In this document: piece by piece, positions 10,906-22,678 of the stretch
Numbering within the stretch: position 1 is the stretch's first letter
Layout of the letters: each line of letters starts with the position of its first letter
Assembly (NCBI GenBank): GCA_963682025.1
Contig: OY821522.1
Location: 28,756,959-28,820,958 of the forward strand
Origin: Cordilura impudica
Lineage: Eukaryota; Arthropoda; Insecta; Diptera; Scathophagidae
Direction: 5' to 3'
DNA: 64,000 bases
Made by a program: the position numbers and the translations under genes
Notes under the pieces: generated by a model
What the model saw: only the letters and a program-made list of their open reading frames with translations
Databases searched by the model: none
What the model was told of the DNA's origin: nothing

Positions 10906-13900
10906 GGGTAAAAACATATGAAATCAACCAATGAGTTGACCGCACCGATTTCGAATTGGATGAATTTTGGTACGAAGGGAAAGTTAAACATAATAATAGC
11001 GTTTGCCAACTTTCAGTGTCGTAGCTCTCGTATTTTCAGAATTATGGCCATTCCAAGTTGGCAAAAATCAATAAAAATGCACTCAGATGCCTTAACACAA
11101 TTTTTAATATCTCGAAAAGTATTCATTGCACGTTAATAATCAAGGGCTCATTTTACAGACTAAAACATGTGCCATTCCAAAAAAATTTTTTTTTCAAATT
11201 TTCGATCAAGGATAATGTAAATAAAAAAGGACTAAAATTTCCAAAGGATATTTCTCGAAAATCAATATTTTTAAAAATTTCAAAAAAATATATGTTAATT
11301 CTTATTATGTTTTGTACAAGTCTGTCAAATTTCAATGTGGAGTCTTTATTACAACATGAGTTATTAAGAAAAAAGCAGGCGAAGGTTTATGTATTTCATG
11401 AAATGTACCAAAATACAAAAAGGTGACAAATTACAAAAAGAAGGACATATCAAATGTAACGGAACTTTTTCGACTTTACAACCTAGACGAAATATTTATT
11501 GCCTGTTCACACAAAAAATTTACAAATATTTTATGACCTGTGGTCGGCTTATTGGCAGTAGCAAATTCAGTCCCTATTTAAAAAACATTTTATGACCCGT
11601 AGTTCACGCAAATTTTCCAATTCAAGAAAAGCAAGGCGTGTATTTTTTTTACCTGTAATCTATTTTTTGTACCAAAAAAAACAGTATAAATCGTTCAGAG
11701 ACTATAAGTCAAACTTCAGTTGAATACTAGATTTCATAAGTGCTAAACGTCAAAGTGTTATAGTGTTAAAGTGACTTGATCGTTTGAAAAAACAAAAAAA
11801 AGAGACTAAATATTTAAATAAATTATAATTATTGTCAATACAAAAAAGTCGTGCACAATTCATTCGGTTGTGGTATTTAAAAAAAAAAATATGCCATTCC
11901 ATTCAGCATCTGAAGAAATCTAATAAATCTAATTTGAAAGAAGGTTCAGACATAAACGAAAATGTAGATACTTTCGATGACATTGCGTCAGGCACGGAAG
12001 AAGATGACATTGCGTCAGGCACGGAAGAAGTTGCTATTTCAAAATTAAACCAATCTTTACCGTGTCTGGAACAATCTCCGATAAAAAAGAAGAAGTTACA
12101 TCAAAAACGGTACAGAGATGGAAAATTCAGGAAAATAAGTGATTCGATTCAAGACAAAATTTTCCACGGTTCAGCATAATCAACTTCGCATATGTGCCCA
12201 CAATCCGAAATAATAGAACAATTAAAAGAAAAGTTTAAAACATTAACAAAAAATAGCGAGAAAATCCAACTGCTAACAATTTTACCAAAAAGCTGGGCAA
12301 TACATAAAATTGAGGAAGAATTCCTGGTTACAAACTATATCGCGCGAAAAGTTAAGCATTTGGTTGAAACAAAGGGTGTGATAAGTACGCCTAACCCAAA
12401 ACTGGGAAGTCCAATTTCACCAGTGACAAGCAATTTAGTAAAATCCTTTTATGAATCCGATGACGTCAGCAGGTGTATGCCCGTACAGAAAGATTTCGTG
12501 TCTTTTTTTGAAAATGGTACAAAAGTCAGGAAAAATAAAAGACTTTTGCTTGGAAACTTAAGAGAAATGTACGCCTTATTCAAGGAACGACATGATGGAA
12601 TAAAAATAGGTATTTCCAAGTTTTGCCAACTTCGTCCGAGGAATATAATTCTAGCAAATGCGAGTGGATCTCATAACGTGTGTGTTTGTACAAAGCATCA
12701 AAATGTGAAGCTGATGATTGGTGCCATAAATTTAAAAAAATTAACTGCTGGTGTTCCGAATTATCAGCTTGAATGTTACAAAGATTGTTTGAAACAAATG
12801 ACATGCATTCCATCTTCTTCAAAGTGTCACCTACGTAAATGTAACAAGTGTCCAGGAATTGAAAATTTTAAAGCAAAACTAAATCAATTACTAGAGCAAA
12901 ATGATATTGATGAAATAACATATAAACAATGGGTAAGTGTAGATAGGGATAATTTGGAGACCATGATTGGCCAAGCCGACGTTTTTGTGGATTCCCTATG
13001 TGAAAAACTTGAAATTCTATTACCTCATTCATTTATTGCAAAACAGCAGGCAGCATATCTGAGCGAAAGAAAATCAAATTTGGAAGAAAATGAGTATATA
13101 GCAGTTTGCGATTTTTCAGAAAATGCTTCTTTTACTATTCAGGATGCAGTCCAGGGATTTCACTGGAACAACTCTCAGGCCACTTTATACCCAATTGCTA
13201 TTTATTTTAAATCAGATGGAAAAACACAACATACAAACTTCAAAATAATATCTGATTGTCTTGTACACGATTCTGTAGCTGTTCACCTGTTCCATCGCCA
13301 CCTGAATGTATTTTTGAGAAAAAAGTTTAAAACAACCCCGAAGAAAATCACGTATTTTTCAGACGGTAGTGCTGCCCAGTTTAAAAATAAAAAGAACTTT
13401 ATCAATTTATGTTATCATATGGAAGATTTTGGATGTAATGCTGAGTGGCATTTTTTTGCAACAAGCCATGGAAAAGGCCCAAGTGACGGTCTTGGAGGTA
13501 CCGTAAAGAGAGAGGCACGTCGAGCTAGTTTACAGCGTCCATTACAAGGTCAAATAACTACTCCAAAACAATTATATGAACGGTGCCTGCAAAATCTTTT
13601 GAACTGTAATTTCGAGTTTTTAACTCTAGAAGACCACGAAGAAGAAGCACGGTTCCTTCAAATTCGTTTTAAAGATTTGCGTACTATTCCTGGAACTCAA
13701 AAGCTGCATTCTATTGAACCTGTAGATAAAAAAAAAATTAAAGTCAAGCGATACGCGGCAGATGCAGATTTTTTAATTGAAATCCTTCAGAAATAAATAA
13801 ATATGCTGTAATAAAGTGTTTAATAATGATAATACATTATGTTGTACTTTTTATTAAAGGTTTAGCAATGGAGAAAAAGAGTTTAAGCAAAGAAAAGTCG

Positions 13901-14475
13901 AAAAAGTTCCGTTACATTTGATTTGTCCTTCTTTTTGTAATTTGTCACCTTTTTGTATTTTGGTACATTTCATGAAATACATAAACCTTCGCCTGCTTTT
14001 TTCTTAATAACTCATGTTGTAATAAAGACTCCACATAGAAATTTGACAGACTTGTACAAAACATAATAAGAATTAACATATATTTTTTTGAAATTTTTAA
14101 AAATATTGATTTTCGAGAAATATCCTTTGGAAATTTTAGTCCTTTTTTATTTACATTATCCTTGATCGAAAATTTGAAAAAAAATTTTTTTTGGAATGGC
14201 GCATGTTTTAGTCTGTAAAATGAGCCCTTGATTATTAACGTGCAATGAATACTTTTCGAGATATTAAAAATTGTGTAAAGGCATCTGAGTGCATTTTTAT
14301 TGATTTTTGCCAACTTGGAATGGCCATAATTCTGAAAGTTCGAAGGCTATATGTCTGAAAGTTGGCAAATATTATTGTGCCGATCCATGGATCATGTGTA
14401 CAAAATCTTATCAAATTTGGAGGTGATGAGGTCACAAATGTTAATATTTTCGGTTGATTTCATATGTTTTTACCC
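10906..14475 (+). mobile_element. DNA transposon with ~0.57-kb TIRs, 4-bp TSD (Sola-like candidate)
   Basis: A 3570-bp element. Its ends are GGGTAAAAACATATG at 10906 and the reverse complement ending at 14475. Long inverted repeats cover about 10906-11477 and 13894-14475; both arms encode the same spurious ~122-residue reading frame in opposite directions. CATT at 10902-10905 and 14476-14479 is a 4-bp target duplication, and the G1 integrase frame resumes exactly when the element and one CATT are ignored. A single transposase-like gene lies between the arms. The 4-bp TSD, long TIRs and protein type recall Sola elements, but I assign this from memory and it needs a search. Confidence 0.8.
11835..13796 (+). 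CDS. Transposase-like protein of the nested DNA transposon
   Basis: The long open frame runs from ATG 12192 to TAA 13796 (534 aa). The same frame is open upstream to about 11832 but has no ATG there and is separated by one TAA at 12177-12179. Either the stop is a mutation, an intron removes it, or translation starts at 12192. The upstream part is basic/acidic with a perfect 27-bp tandem duplication (11976-12029, 'DIASGTEE' twice). The main part has a cysteine cluster ('CHLRKCNKCPG', ~residue 215), then 'VCDFSENASF' (~305), 'YFSDGSAAQFKNKKNF' (~397) and 'ATSHGKGPSDGLGGTVKR' (~427). These Asp-containing blocks look like an RNase-H-fold transposase core and recur in arthropod repeat proteins. 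Catalytic residues are inferred. The intact 534-aa frame suggests recent activity. Confidence 0.7.
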
Positions 14476-14479
14476 CATT

Positions 14480-15357
14480 GAGGAACTTGTTCGTAACTGC
14501 AATGCTTGTCAGGAATTACTTAACAGCCCTGAGAAAAGTCCATTTATACCTAGGAATCCCTGAATATCTGAAGTCGAATTCGCTTAGACTATGCTGGACC
14601 AATTAATGGATTTTTTCTGATTGCCATTTTGATTCCTTTTCAAAATGGGTTGAAGTCTTCAAGACTAAGGACATTACAAGTAATTTTACTATTGACAAAT
14701 TAAGAGAAACCTTTTGCCATTATGGCCTTGTGGATATAGTTGTTACTGATAATTTTATAAAAACTTTAAAAAAATCAATTTATGCCAATTAAAAAAGTGA
14801 AACTAATGTGGACGCTGTGATCAACAGATTTCTGATTGATTATCGTAATACAGACCATTGTTGCACTGAATAACCACCAGCCAAGTTATTTTTGGGTCGC
14901 ACTTTAAAGACTCGGTTTAGCATGCTCAAACCTCCTATGACTAGATATATGATTGTAAATTCTCAAACAAGAAATGTGAGTGACTGCAAAGGCAAAAGAA
15001 TAGTGGAATTTTTTAAGGGCCATCAAGTTCTCATTCGAGATTATAGAAATGTCAACAAACCAAGCTTGCAAAAAGCCATAGTAAAAGAACAGTTAGGACC
15101 ACGATCATATTGTTGCATCATCTCACACAATAACCGTGTTATTAAACGACATACAGACCAAATAAGAAAAATAGACTTGCAAAAAATTTTATTTCTGAAC
15201 AAATTATATATAACGAGAAATCTATTCCAGAGTCACAAAATGCAGCATCAAATATCGATGTCAATAGCAACATAAGCAACCCAGCAACACCTATATCAGA
15301 TAGAGTACTGAGACCTAGAGAAGAGGGTAGAGTAGTAAAAAAATCTACAAATATTTA
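14480..15357 (+). pseudogene. G1 integrase remainder and C-terminal tail
   Basis: It resumes the integrase zinc finger with 'LVRNCNACQ' (the CxxC half), then decays through several stops. Pieces of the catalytic core are visible near 14590-14760, including a 'DYAG'-like segment and a 'FSKWVE'-like segment in shifted frames. An open stretch at 14895-15275 has the integrase C-terminal basic region ('GHQVLIRDYRNVN'). It ends in a polar tail with 'SDRVLRPREEGR' and a stop near 15357. Non-functional because of stops and frameshifts. Confidence 0.65.
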
Positions 15358-15550
15358 AATCGATTAAAATATAATGAATATTTTGTACATGTATGTATAT
15401 ATTTTGTTATTAATTAACTTTAAGCTTGAAGAGATTTTATTTTTTTTTTTTATTTAATAATAAGTTTATGAATTTTATATATAAATCAGCTGAAGAAGGG
15501 GAACGGTTATTAGATATTACTGTACGAATATAACAAAGAAACGTTGAATA

Positions 15551-15744
15551 AAAAAAAAACACTTTTTTACTTGGATTAAAACTGAGCACACGTGTCTACT
15601 TTTTGTGTTCCGATACATTACAGCAACATTCTTTATTTTTTTAATCTTTAGTGTAAATGGTGGTTCCTGTACTGAGTTTTCTGAGCACCGTGAGTTCAAT
15701 CGAATTGATTGGGATGGAGTTTTTATTTCCTAGATAGCTTTGAT
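15551..15744. other. Possible 3' LTR remainder / unassigned
   Basis: Sequence after the repeated LTR-like stretch, including a poly-A run and CACACGTGTCTAC. It may be the rest of the G1 3' LTR, but the 5' copy is deleted, so the end cannot be fixed. Confidence 0.3.
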
Positions 15745-15974
15745 TTTTCTTAAATTTTTAGTTGTTCTGATGCTGATGTACTGTGTAGTGTTATTACAGC
15801 ACAGTACAGTAAATGACCTGTACAGTTTTGTTCCCATATAACTGCTGGGGTCATGATGTTTGGATGATGTCGAGATAAATTATTTTGGCTTGGTCGCTTA
15901 GGGATCCATCTTTTGCATTTTTCGTTTCTGATAGGTCGAACACTAGGTCGAAAACATTCTGTATATAAATACAA
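15745..15974 (-). pseudogene. mariner-like transposase fragment
   Basis: The minus-strand frame contains a stretch resembling the mariner C-terminal catalytic region: 'NIMTPAVIWEQNCTGHLLY' fits the 'KVMLSVWWDxxGxxxYE' block, and 'SASEQLKIL' fits the following 'YCQQLDRL' block. It is about 75 residues long, lacks the rest of the protein and shows no inverted repeats. Moderate confidence because the fragment is short. Confidence 0.45.
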
Positions 15975-16623
15975 TCGATTTTTCGTAACGAAAGTTTTTA
16001 GTGGATTGGATTGGGCGGGGTTATGGAGGGTTTTGAGAGGTTCTGGATTCTTGGAAATAGGGATGTTGGTGACGTAAATAATATTAATGACTTCTTTGTT
16101 GAAGTTGTGAATTCTGCATCGTTGTTGTTGATATTAAACTTTGTGTTATTAAACTTTAGAGGTCAAATTTTCACAGTCGCAAGCGAACGTATTTTTATTC
16201 GAACGTGCGAATTTTTGTACTTTTTGGATTTTCTTATACGATAACGAATAATATGTGACGAAATTTCTGATTTTGGGATTTGATAACGAGTATTCATTCG
16301 AATGTAACCTGCAAAATTTTATTCGTTAGCAAAATAGCATGCGAAAAGAAGTTTGTTTCCCAATTAAGTGAAACTAAAATAAAATGTTAGTGCAAATAAA
16401 TATAAAAATAAATAAATAAATAAGAAAATTTTTAAATTTATAAAATTTGCAGAGTCAATGAAGTATATACGCGTAGAAAACCCAACATTTTGTAAAGTTT
16501 TTTATGGAAAAAGTTCAAAATTTTGTTGTACGATTATGTATGTGTTCTAACGAAATATATTTTAAAAACTAAAAGTTTCAAAGGTTTTTCAATATTTTTT
16601 TCCCATGAAATTAATACCCCGAA
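15975..16623. other. Unassigned AT-rich sequence
   Basis: No recognisable gene. Short frames here have no known motif. It may be degraded non-LTR sequence upstream of the RT fragment. Confidence 0.35.
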
Positions 16624-17010
16624 AAAACTTAATCATGCGGCTTTAACCATTTGTCGGATATTACATCTTATTGACACTATTTTAACTTCGACTTTTCCTG
16701 AAGCGTGGAAAGTGGCTCATGTTGTGCCAACTCCTGAAACTTTAGTTGTTCACGGTGCGAGTGACCTACGACCTATATCATTCCTCCTTGTTGTTTCTAG
16801 AGAAATGAAACATATACTATTTTTAAATCGCAATATGCTTTTCGTAGAGATCATAATACCACTGACCCAATCAGGAATGATTTAAATGATGATAAATTGT
16901 GTGTTAATGTTGTCGGTCTATGCTTGAAAACTTTTATTTTTCTCTTAAATGATAGATCTCAATTTGTGGAAATGAATGAAAGCTTTACTGGTCTACGCTC
17001 CTTCTTTTTA
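16624..17010 (+). pseudogene. Non-LTR reverse transcriptase relic
   Basis: 'STFPEAWKVAHVVPTPE' followed by 'SDLRPISFL' is the conserved N-terminal RT block of jockey-type elements ('WK.A.V.PI.K.....DLRPIS'). After a frameshift near 16830, 'YAFRRDHNTTD' fits the 'QxGFRxxHSTxxAL' block. Only this early RT region survives. Its orientation matches ORF1 at 1280-1930 and the endonuclease at 7513-8100, so the three could be parts of one element split by later insertions. Confidence 0.65.
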
Positions 17011-17837
17011 TTTTATAAGTAAGTTCTTGAGTTGTTGTTGTTGTATATACATTACTCCTAAGCAATTTTTTGCACTTTAATTGAAGCCGTTTTTCATTAC
17101 GGCTGGGGAGCCAATAGGGAATATTTTTTTTATATTATTTTTTGTTAAGTTATATCACTTAATTTGAATTTGTATTATTTATAGTTAAGGTTTATTATTT
17201 ATAGTTAAGGTTTTAAATGTTAAAAAAGTTGTATTTTCATAATTATTTTTTGAAGATATGAATAATGTTGAATTAACTATTGCATATACCCGTTATAGCA
17301 TAATAATCTTTGGAAAAATTTTCAATTAAAAATTTTGAATAAATAAGTCCGTGACAGCGAATATCCGGAGGCGTAGTTGTTTTGCGGTGAACATCATAAC
17401 TCGTTACAGGGTCATGTGAATTAAAAAAAATCGAAGTGCGTTTAGAAGATGACATGAGGTAGTGACGAAGAGTTTTTTTAATATTTTTTTTTGCATTTTG
17501 AAGTGAAAAACACGATTTTTGCTAAAAAATTTCGGGAATTTGTTGTTAAAAAAATGGGGAAGAAAATGGAAAATAAAAAACCTCTTCGTGGTCACCTGAT
17601 GATTTATGTGTAGATATAGTGTGTAAAATCTCAAAAGAATCGGTCAAGTAGATTTTGAGTTTGATGTTCACGCACTTCGAACATTTATTTGTGAGAAAAT
17701 CGATTTAAAGTTTTTTAAAAACTAATTTATATACGATATACCGTATGAGGCCGGTCGCTGGAAACCCTGTATCTTCTTAAGTTTTACTCCGATTTACTTG
17801 AAATTTTGACACAACACTCTCGACATGTTGTACATTA
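17011..17837. other. Unassigned noncoding sequence
   Basis: No coding signal. It contains a duplicated TATTATTTATAGTTAAGGTTT near 17175-17210. The 3' end of the Helitron should lie here, but I could not identify a terminal hairpin plus CTRR with confidence. Confidence 0.35.
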
Positions 17838-19178
17838 AGAAAGAGAAATGAAATGGAAAAGGTTTTAAAACCTTACCCCTTAATGATGCACGATACACTA
17901 AACGGAAACTCGCAACATGTAGCTGGCCGTGTGAAAAGCATGACATTTCTAAATTTATGCCGCACACTTCCAGGGACTGTCGTTGTGGCTTGTTTATTGT
18001 CATCGAAAGTGCAAATTTCACTGGGCACTGAACACGTTTGAACAAATCGGTTGATGTCAAGGGAATTCGCGGAATTAAGCATTCTTATCAATTGAACCGC
18101 CCTTTCAAAATCCTTGTCACTATCACATTACTCATTATTTTCATCACAATCAGTCGGGTTCCATTGCATAGTTTCGGGGCATGAAGATTTCGTAGCATAA
18201 GGATGACAGATCCAACCTAAGGCGCAAATGATGAGGCAGCATTCCAGGCAAATCAAAATAGTTTAGGAATTCCACTGGATAATTCACGATATCAGTGCAA
18301 TTCTATGAGTGCAATTCACCTAAAATTTGACGCAAAATCGTCCAATTCAAATCATTGACTTCAATATTTTTTGCCGCTAAAATTGCGCGCGTGCTCCACC
18401 AATCGTAGTTATGAAAATTTTGGCCAATGCTCGGATATACCTTAGAGATGAGTTAATTTTTCGTTAAAGTGAATTGGCAAATGGCAGGTGGAATTGATAT
18501 TAATTGATATTATTACTGGAAGTATCTACCGGAATTTGTCCATTTCCAATTCTCAGCAGTTCTTTGGAGAAGGCTTCTGCGGTTCTATCCTGTTGCACAA
18601 ACACTCGCATATTCGCATATCGCCACAAATACAATGACTTCAGACATGCGTTTCATTTAACCGCTGCTGTTGATTTCGGAATCACGGGAAGTTTTTGCCT
18701 GAAGTCTCCTGCCAACAATATCATCATGTCACCAAAGCTACGATTATTGTTGCTTTTTGTGCGCCATCGTGCACTCATCCCATAAGATCAATTTACAATT
18801 TTGCAACACTTTTGCCATGGCTGATTGCTTTGAAATGTTGCATACAGGATTTTCGTTGATTTGCGAGTTTAACGGAAGCTTCAGTGCTGAATGTGCCATT
18901 CTTCCACCTTCCAACATAGTTGAATCAATTCCCGTAGTTGCGAGAGCTAACGCAATTCCACTTGGAGCACGTATTGCTGTCAATGATATCAGGAATGATA
19001 TCAGGAATGTCTTCCCAGTTCCGCCTGGGGCATCAAGGAAAAATAGTCCACCGTTGCCATCATTGGCAGCTTTTATCAGTTGATCATACACACTCTTTTG
19101 CTGTTCATTCAACACTGGAACATTTGTTTGTACTTGTTGTCGCAAAGTGTGCTTACTACAACTCGCGTTCCAATTCAC
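17838..19178 (-). pseudogene. Helitron PIF1-like helicase (H1)
   Basis: Visible motifs on the minus strand: 'VLNEQQKSVYDQLI', the Walker A 'GGTGKTF' at about 19005-19025, 'GRMAHSALKLP', Walker B 'LILWDECTMAHK' (~18755-18790), 'LLAGDFRQKLPVIP' (~18660-18730), and the C-terminal 'FALSMTINKPQRQSLEVCG' followed by 'FSHGQLHVA' (~17900-18000). These are the SF1/PIF1 motifs of Helitron helicases, which unwind DNA during rolling-circle transposition. Several stops and frameshifts lie between 18060 and 18740. Confidence 0.85.
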
Positions 19179-20513
19179 GATTCAATACACTTCCAGTTTG
19201 ATGATTTGGGACTGATTTCATCTCGCTCAATGCCAATATGGCGGTTATTGGCGTCGAGCGATTCCTTTGGTGACGTATTTGCAAACACACTTAATCGATT
19301 TCACCGTCCATATTTTCCCACGTAAGTCATCGCATCCTGGGTGTACTCGTGCATGTGTCTCGGACTTCTAATGTATGTCGATGGCAAAATTGTGAGACGA
19401 CCAACATCTGCTTCGCTATTAACCGTATCTCGCATGCATATATTCTTCAGATCGCAACTAGCCTGATTGATCAATTTTAATTGATTCGTTCTGTCTCAAC
19501 CTTAACGTACATGTCAATAGCATATTGTTGGAACAATCGTCGATATCTCAGTAGGTGATTGTCACTGTTTTGGTGAATCATCATTCGATATGTGTAAAAG
19601 TTTATTGAACTTACCTTCTTATTTGTCTCGACCCCTAAAAATTTACAATATTTACATATATGCGCGATAATCAAAAATATTTTGTTTGCACTAACCATTG
19701 GCCGGATTTATCATGTTGTAACTTCTCCACGGCAGGACATAAGCGGATATTGCAGTGCGTCATATGATCGATCACTTCACCAACAACAACAATTCATATT
19801 TCACTAACTGTAGGTGCGTTGTATTGTCGTTCATGAGTTCCTGCTGGCCGCTTGTCCGCTTGAAGACAATGTTCTGATCATCGGATGGCATCTTTTCCAA
19901 CGAAGTCGTAAAGAGTTTGATTAGCTCACTATGTTCGTGTGACATTTGCTGCAATTGCTTGACTATTTCTCTCTTCATTGCATTAAAGATAGCACAACAC
20001 CGATTTACTTCATCTTGTGAATCTCCAAGAAAGTATATTTCGAGATAATTGTGTTCTTGGTCTGGATGCAGCAACAGCGATCCAGCATGATGAAAAATTT
20101 GCCAATGAATCTATATAGCTGAAGGCAAATTATTTAATTTCTGTCTTATGTTGGCAAGATAAATATTGGTTTGGGTATCGTGAGTGGTGTTAGTATATTT
20201 TGTGGTGTTAGTATTGGTGTATTAACCTTCGTTGCAAATGTTCGTTAAATTACCTTTAATAATGGATTGTAGTTTCGTTCATTTACAATTCTAAAGCAAT
20301 TTTGGCAGTCTCACTTGCCGCCCGCGCAACACAATCCCGGCAGTTCTTTATCAAATTTAACTGCATTGAAATGCTCACAACCGACAGACATCTGGCCGAA
20401 TTGAATCGATGTTTGTGAACCGTACTGAATGTTGGGCTCATATCGAAAGGCTGCACGCTCAATATTCACCAAAAAAATTTGTTGCTGCCTACGTCCAATA
20501 GTCGCACGAGTTA
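19179..20513 (-). pseudogene. Helitron N-terminal domain fragments (H1), Rep core missing
   Basis: On the minus strand: 'CEHFNAVKFDKELPGLCCAGGK' (near 20311-20380) is the Helitron zinc-finger-like block. Then come 'EIYFLGDSQDEVNRC' and 'KLFTTSLEKMPSDDQ' (19840-20040), 'YRRLFQQYAIDMYVKVETER' (19490-19560) and 'YIRSPRHMHEYTQDAMTYVG' (19320-19380). The frame then stops at KYGR and jumps directly to sequence preceding the helicase (about 19310). The HUH and two-tyrosine Rep catalytic region that should follow is absent, so a deletion has removed the nuclease. Confidence 0.75.
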
Positions 20514-21187
20514 AGTCCAATGGAACACTGAACTCAACAGATTCCATCGAATTTGAAAACCCTATATCTAGCATAAGAATAAATTATCAAGAATGGAATA
20601 AATACCATATTATTAAAATTATAATTTTAAATAACTAGAACAAAGTGTTAATAAACTTTGTATTAAGAAAACTGTTTACTCAATAATTATTTCAATCCAT
20701 TCATGTAAAATCAAATAAATGTCAAACTAACAGAATTACAATTTTAAACGAAAACAAAGTGTTAATAAACTTATATGGAAAATTTACTTCATTCATTGAA
20801 ACTTGATACATTTGTTTTCGTCATTAACTAGAACAAAGAGTTAATAAACTTTGTATTGAAATTTTGTTTATTCATTTCAGTTCATTCATTTAAAATTAAT
20901 GTCAAATCACCAAAATTACAGTTTTAAAACGAAAACAAAGTGTCAATAAACTTTCGTATAAGAACTCATTTTGTTTTCATTTACTTCCTACAAAATGCAA
21001 TATTGTTTTATGACCAACCACTTAAACGTTCTATAAAAAAAAAACCAATTACAGAAGCATATTTTGTATTGATTGAATATAGTTTTAGATTAAGTATATT
21101 TTTGTATAAAGATATAGAAAATAATAAAGAAAAGGGCAGTTCATATTAACAACTCAACCAAATGAGTTCGTGGACTTTTATTTAACT
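20514..21187 (+). repeat. 5' LTR of the endogenous retrovirus
   Basis: Starts AGTCCAATGGAACACTG and ends TTTATTTAACT. It contains a roughly 165-bp tandem duplication; each unit includes AACAAAG(T/A)GTTAATAAACTT and ends AACAAAGTGT(T/C)AATAAACTT. The 3' LTR has only one unit. The two LTRs otherwise differ by scattered substitutions. Confidence 0.8.
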
Positions 21188-21203
21188 GGCGCAGTCGGCA
21201 AAC
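21187..21203 (+). other. Primer binding site
   Basis: TGGCGCAGTCGGCAAAC directly abuts the 5' LTR and begins with TGG, complementary to a tRNA CCA end. TGGCGCAGTCGG-type sites are associated with tRNA-Ser in the 17.6/297 group (recalled family knowledge). Confidence 0.75.
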
Positions 21204-21546
21204 AAATCCAAGAGATATTCTGAAGAATATTCCTATTTGGTTGCGACGAAATTTAAAAGATATTCCAAAGAACATTTTTTTTTTTGTTAAATTAGTGAAG
21301 ATATTCTAAAGAAAATCCTTTTTTTGAAAAACTTTAAGATATTCCAAAGAATATCCTTTTTTGAAAAAAATAACATTTGTTAAATTAGTGAAGATATTCT
21401 AAAGAAAATTCTTTTTTGGAAAGAAAAAACACTTGTGAAAATATTTTGTGAAAAATTTTAAGATATTCCGAAGAATATCATTTTGTAAAAAAAAGGAGTA
21501 AAGAACTTTATTAAAAAACAGTGAATTGTGTCTAAACTCTAGGGAT
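21204..21546. other. Retroviral leader with short reiterations
   Basis: Untranslated leader containing at least five imperfect copies of AAGATATTC(C/T)(A/G)AAGAA(T/A)AT separated by T-rich runs. No coding signal. Confidence 0.55.
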
Positions 21547-22678
21547 ATGCCTAAAGATATGGAGAAAATTGGAACACCACAATTCAAACCATACTTCAAA
21601 ATATTACAAACCGACGAAATATTCAACACAATGGCGTCAACATCATCAACAGCAACACCAACTTCAGCTCCAACACAAACGTCAGCACCAACAACAGTGC
21701 CAACAGAAACTATCGTTGGGTCCGATTCCAATATCTATCCTTTTGAAGGAAGTAAATAGAATAAATGTTTTCACTGGAAAAGACCGAGAATACGATACAT
21801 CATCATTCATCAAGGAAGTAGAAGTCTTTCTACGAATTTTTCAAGATGGTGAAATGGAGGAATATATATACCACCGCTGCATACTTAAGAAGATACAGAG
21901 AGAAGCAGCCAATATAATTCGAGGTTTAACAGATAAATCATGGCAGAATGTGAAAAATGTGTAAGTGAAGGTGTTCGGCATCAAGGAAAGCTACACCCAA
22001 TTATATCATAGAGCACTATCAACAAAAAGCAAGTCAATTATAAAATTAAAAACAATATTAGATAAGCTAAATACAAAATACGAACAAAATTCATGTAAAC
22101 TTTTAGAATTCAACCCAAATATAAACGAATCAATGATTTTTCGAACTTTTGTTAATAATATACCTCCGCATTTAGCAAGTATTTTATATAGCCGGAATAT
22201 TAATACTATTCGCGAAGCATATCATTGTCTGCAGGAATGCGACATGATCAGGGAAAATTATCGACATTTTAGAAACATTAATCAAAATATTAAATACACT
22301 AACCAAAACTCTAACCATAATTATTCTGAACCTCACCAAAGGCAAAATTTTAGACAAACAAATTTTAGATCGAATAGACAGAATTTCCCAGACAAACGGA
22401 CACAAGTTTTTTCTTGTCACCAAACACAAAACTTTCCAAATTCCAATCGACAAACACAAAGTTTTGATAATCGCCAAGGACAATATTCGAACGTAGTTAG
22501 AAATTCGCAACAGTTCCGACAATCTAATCAATCACGACAAAATTCTGGTCAACATCGCAACAATGTTGAACCGATGGAAATAGATCATATTGAACAGAGT
22601 GAAATTGTTCCGAATGAGGAAGCAAATTTTCGTTCAGCCGGAAAGAAAACGGCAAGCAAAGTAGTTATAAGTGAGTAA
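21547..22678 (+). pseudogene. Endogenous retrovirus gag
   Basis: Start ATG at 21547 after the leader. A Thr/Ser/Ala/Pro-rich N-terminal stretch precedes the capsid-like region. The frame is broken near 21757 and again at the stop 21962-21964. Capsid-like hallmarks are 'FIKEVEVFLRIFQDGE' and 'FGIKESYTQLYHRAL'. The C-terminal part (22260-22560) is Asn/Gln/Arg-rich without a CCHC knuckle, as in several errantiviruses. Two breaks make it non-functional. Confidence 0.75.

Larger units (their letters stand above)
8107..15550 (+). mobile_element. Ty3/Gypsy LTR retrotransposon (element G1), disrupted
   Basis: This unit carries gag, protease, reverse transcriptase, RNase H and integrase in Gypsy order. 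A ~45-bp direct repeat (GGTTATTAGATATTACTG...ACAAA) at 8108-8152 and 15505-15548 is consistent with LTR remnants; the 5' LTR is mostly missing. The integrase is split by a DNA transposon at 10906-14475. The pol frame also has a nonsense codon at about 9855 and several frameshifts, so it is non-autonomous. It lies within relics of a non-LTR element (7513-8100 and 16624-17010). Confidence 0.8.

Noticed and set aside
11058..14313. A conserved-looking ~122-residue protein present twice on opposite strands
   Set aside because: Both copies are the two arms of the long terminal inverted repeat of the nested transposon; similarity is at DNA level and no known domain appears.
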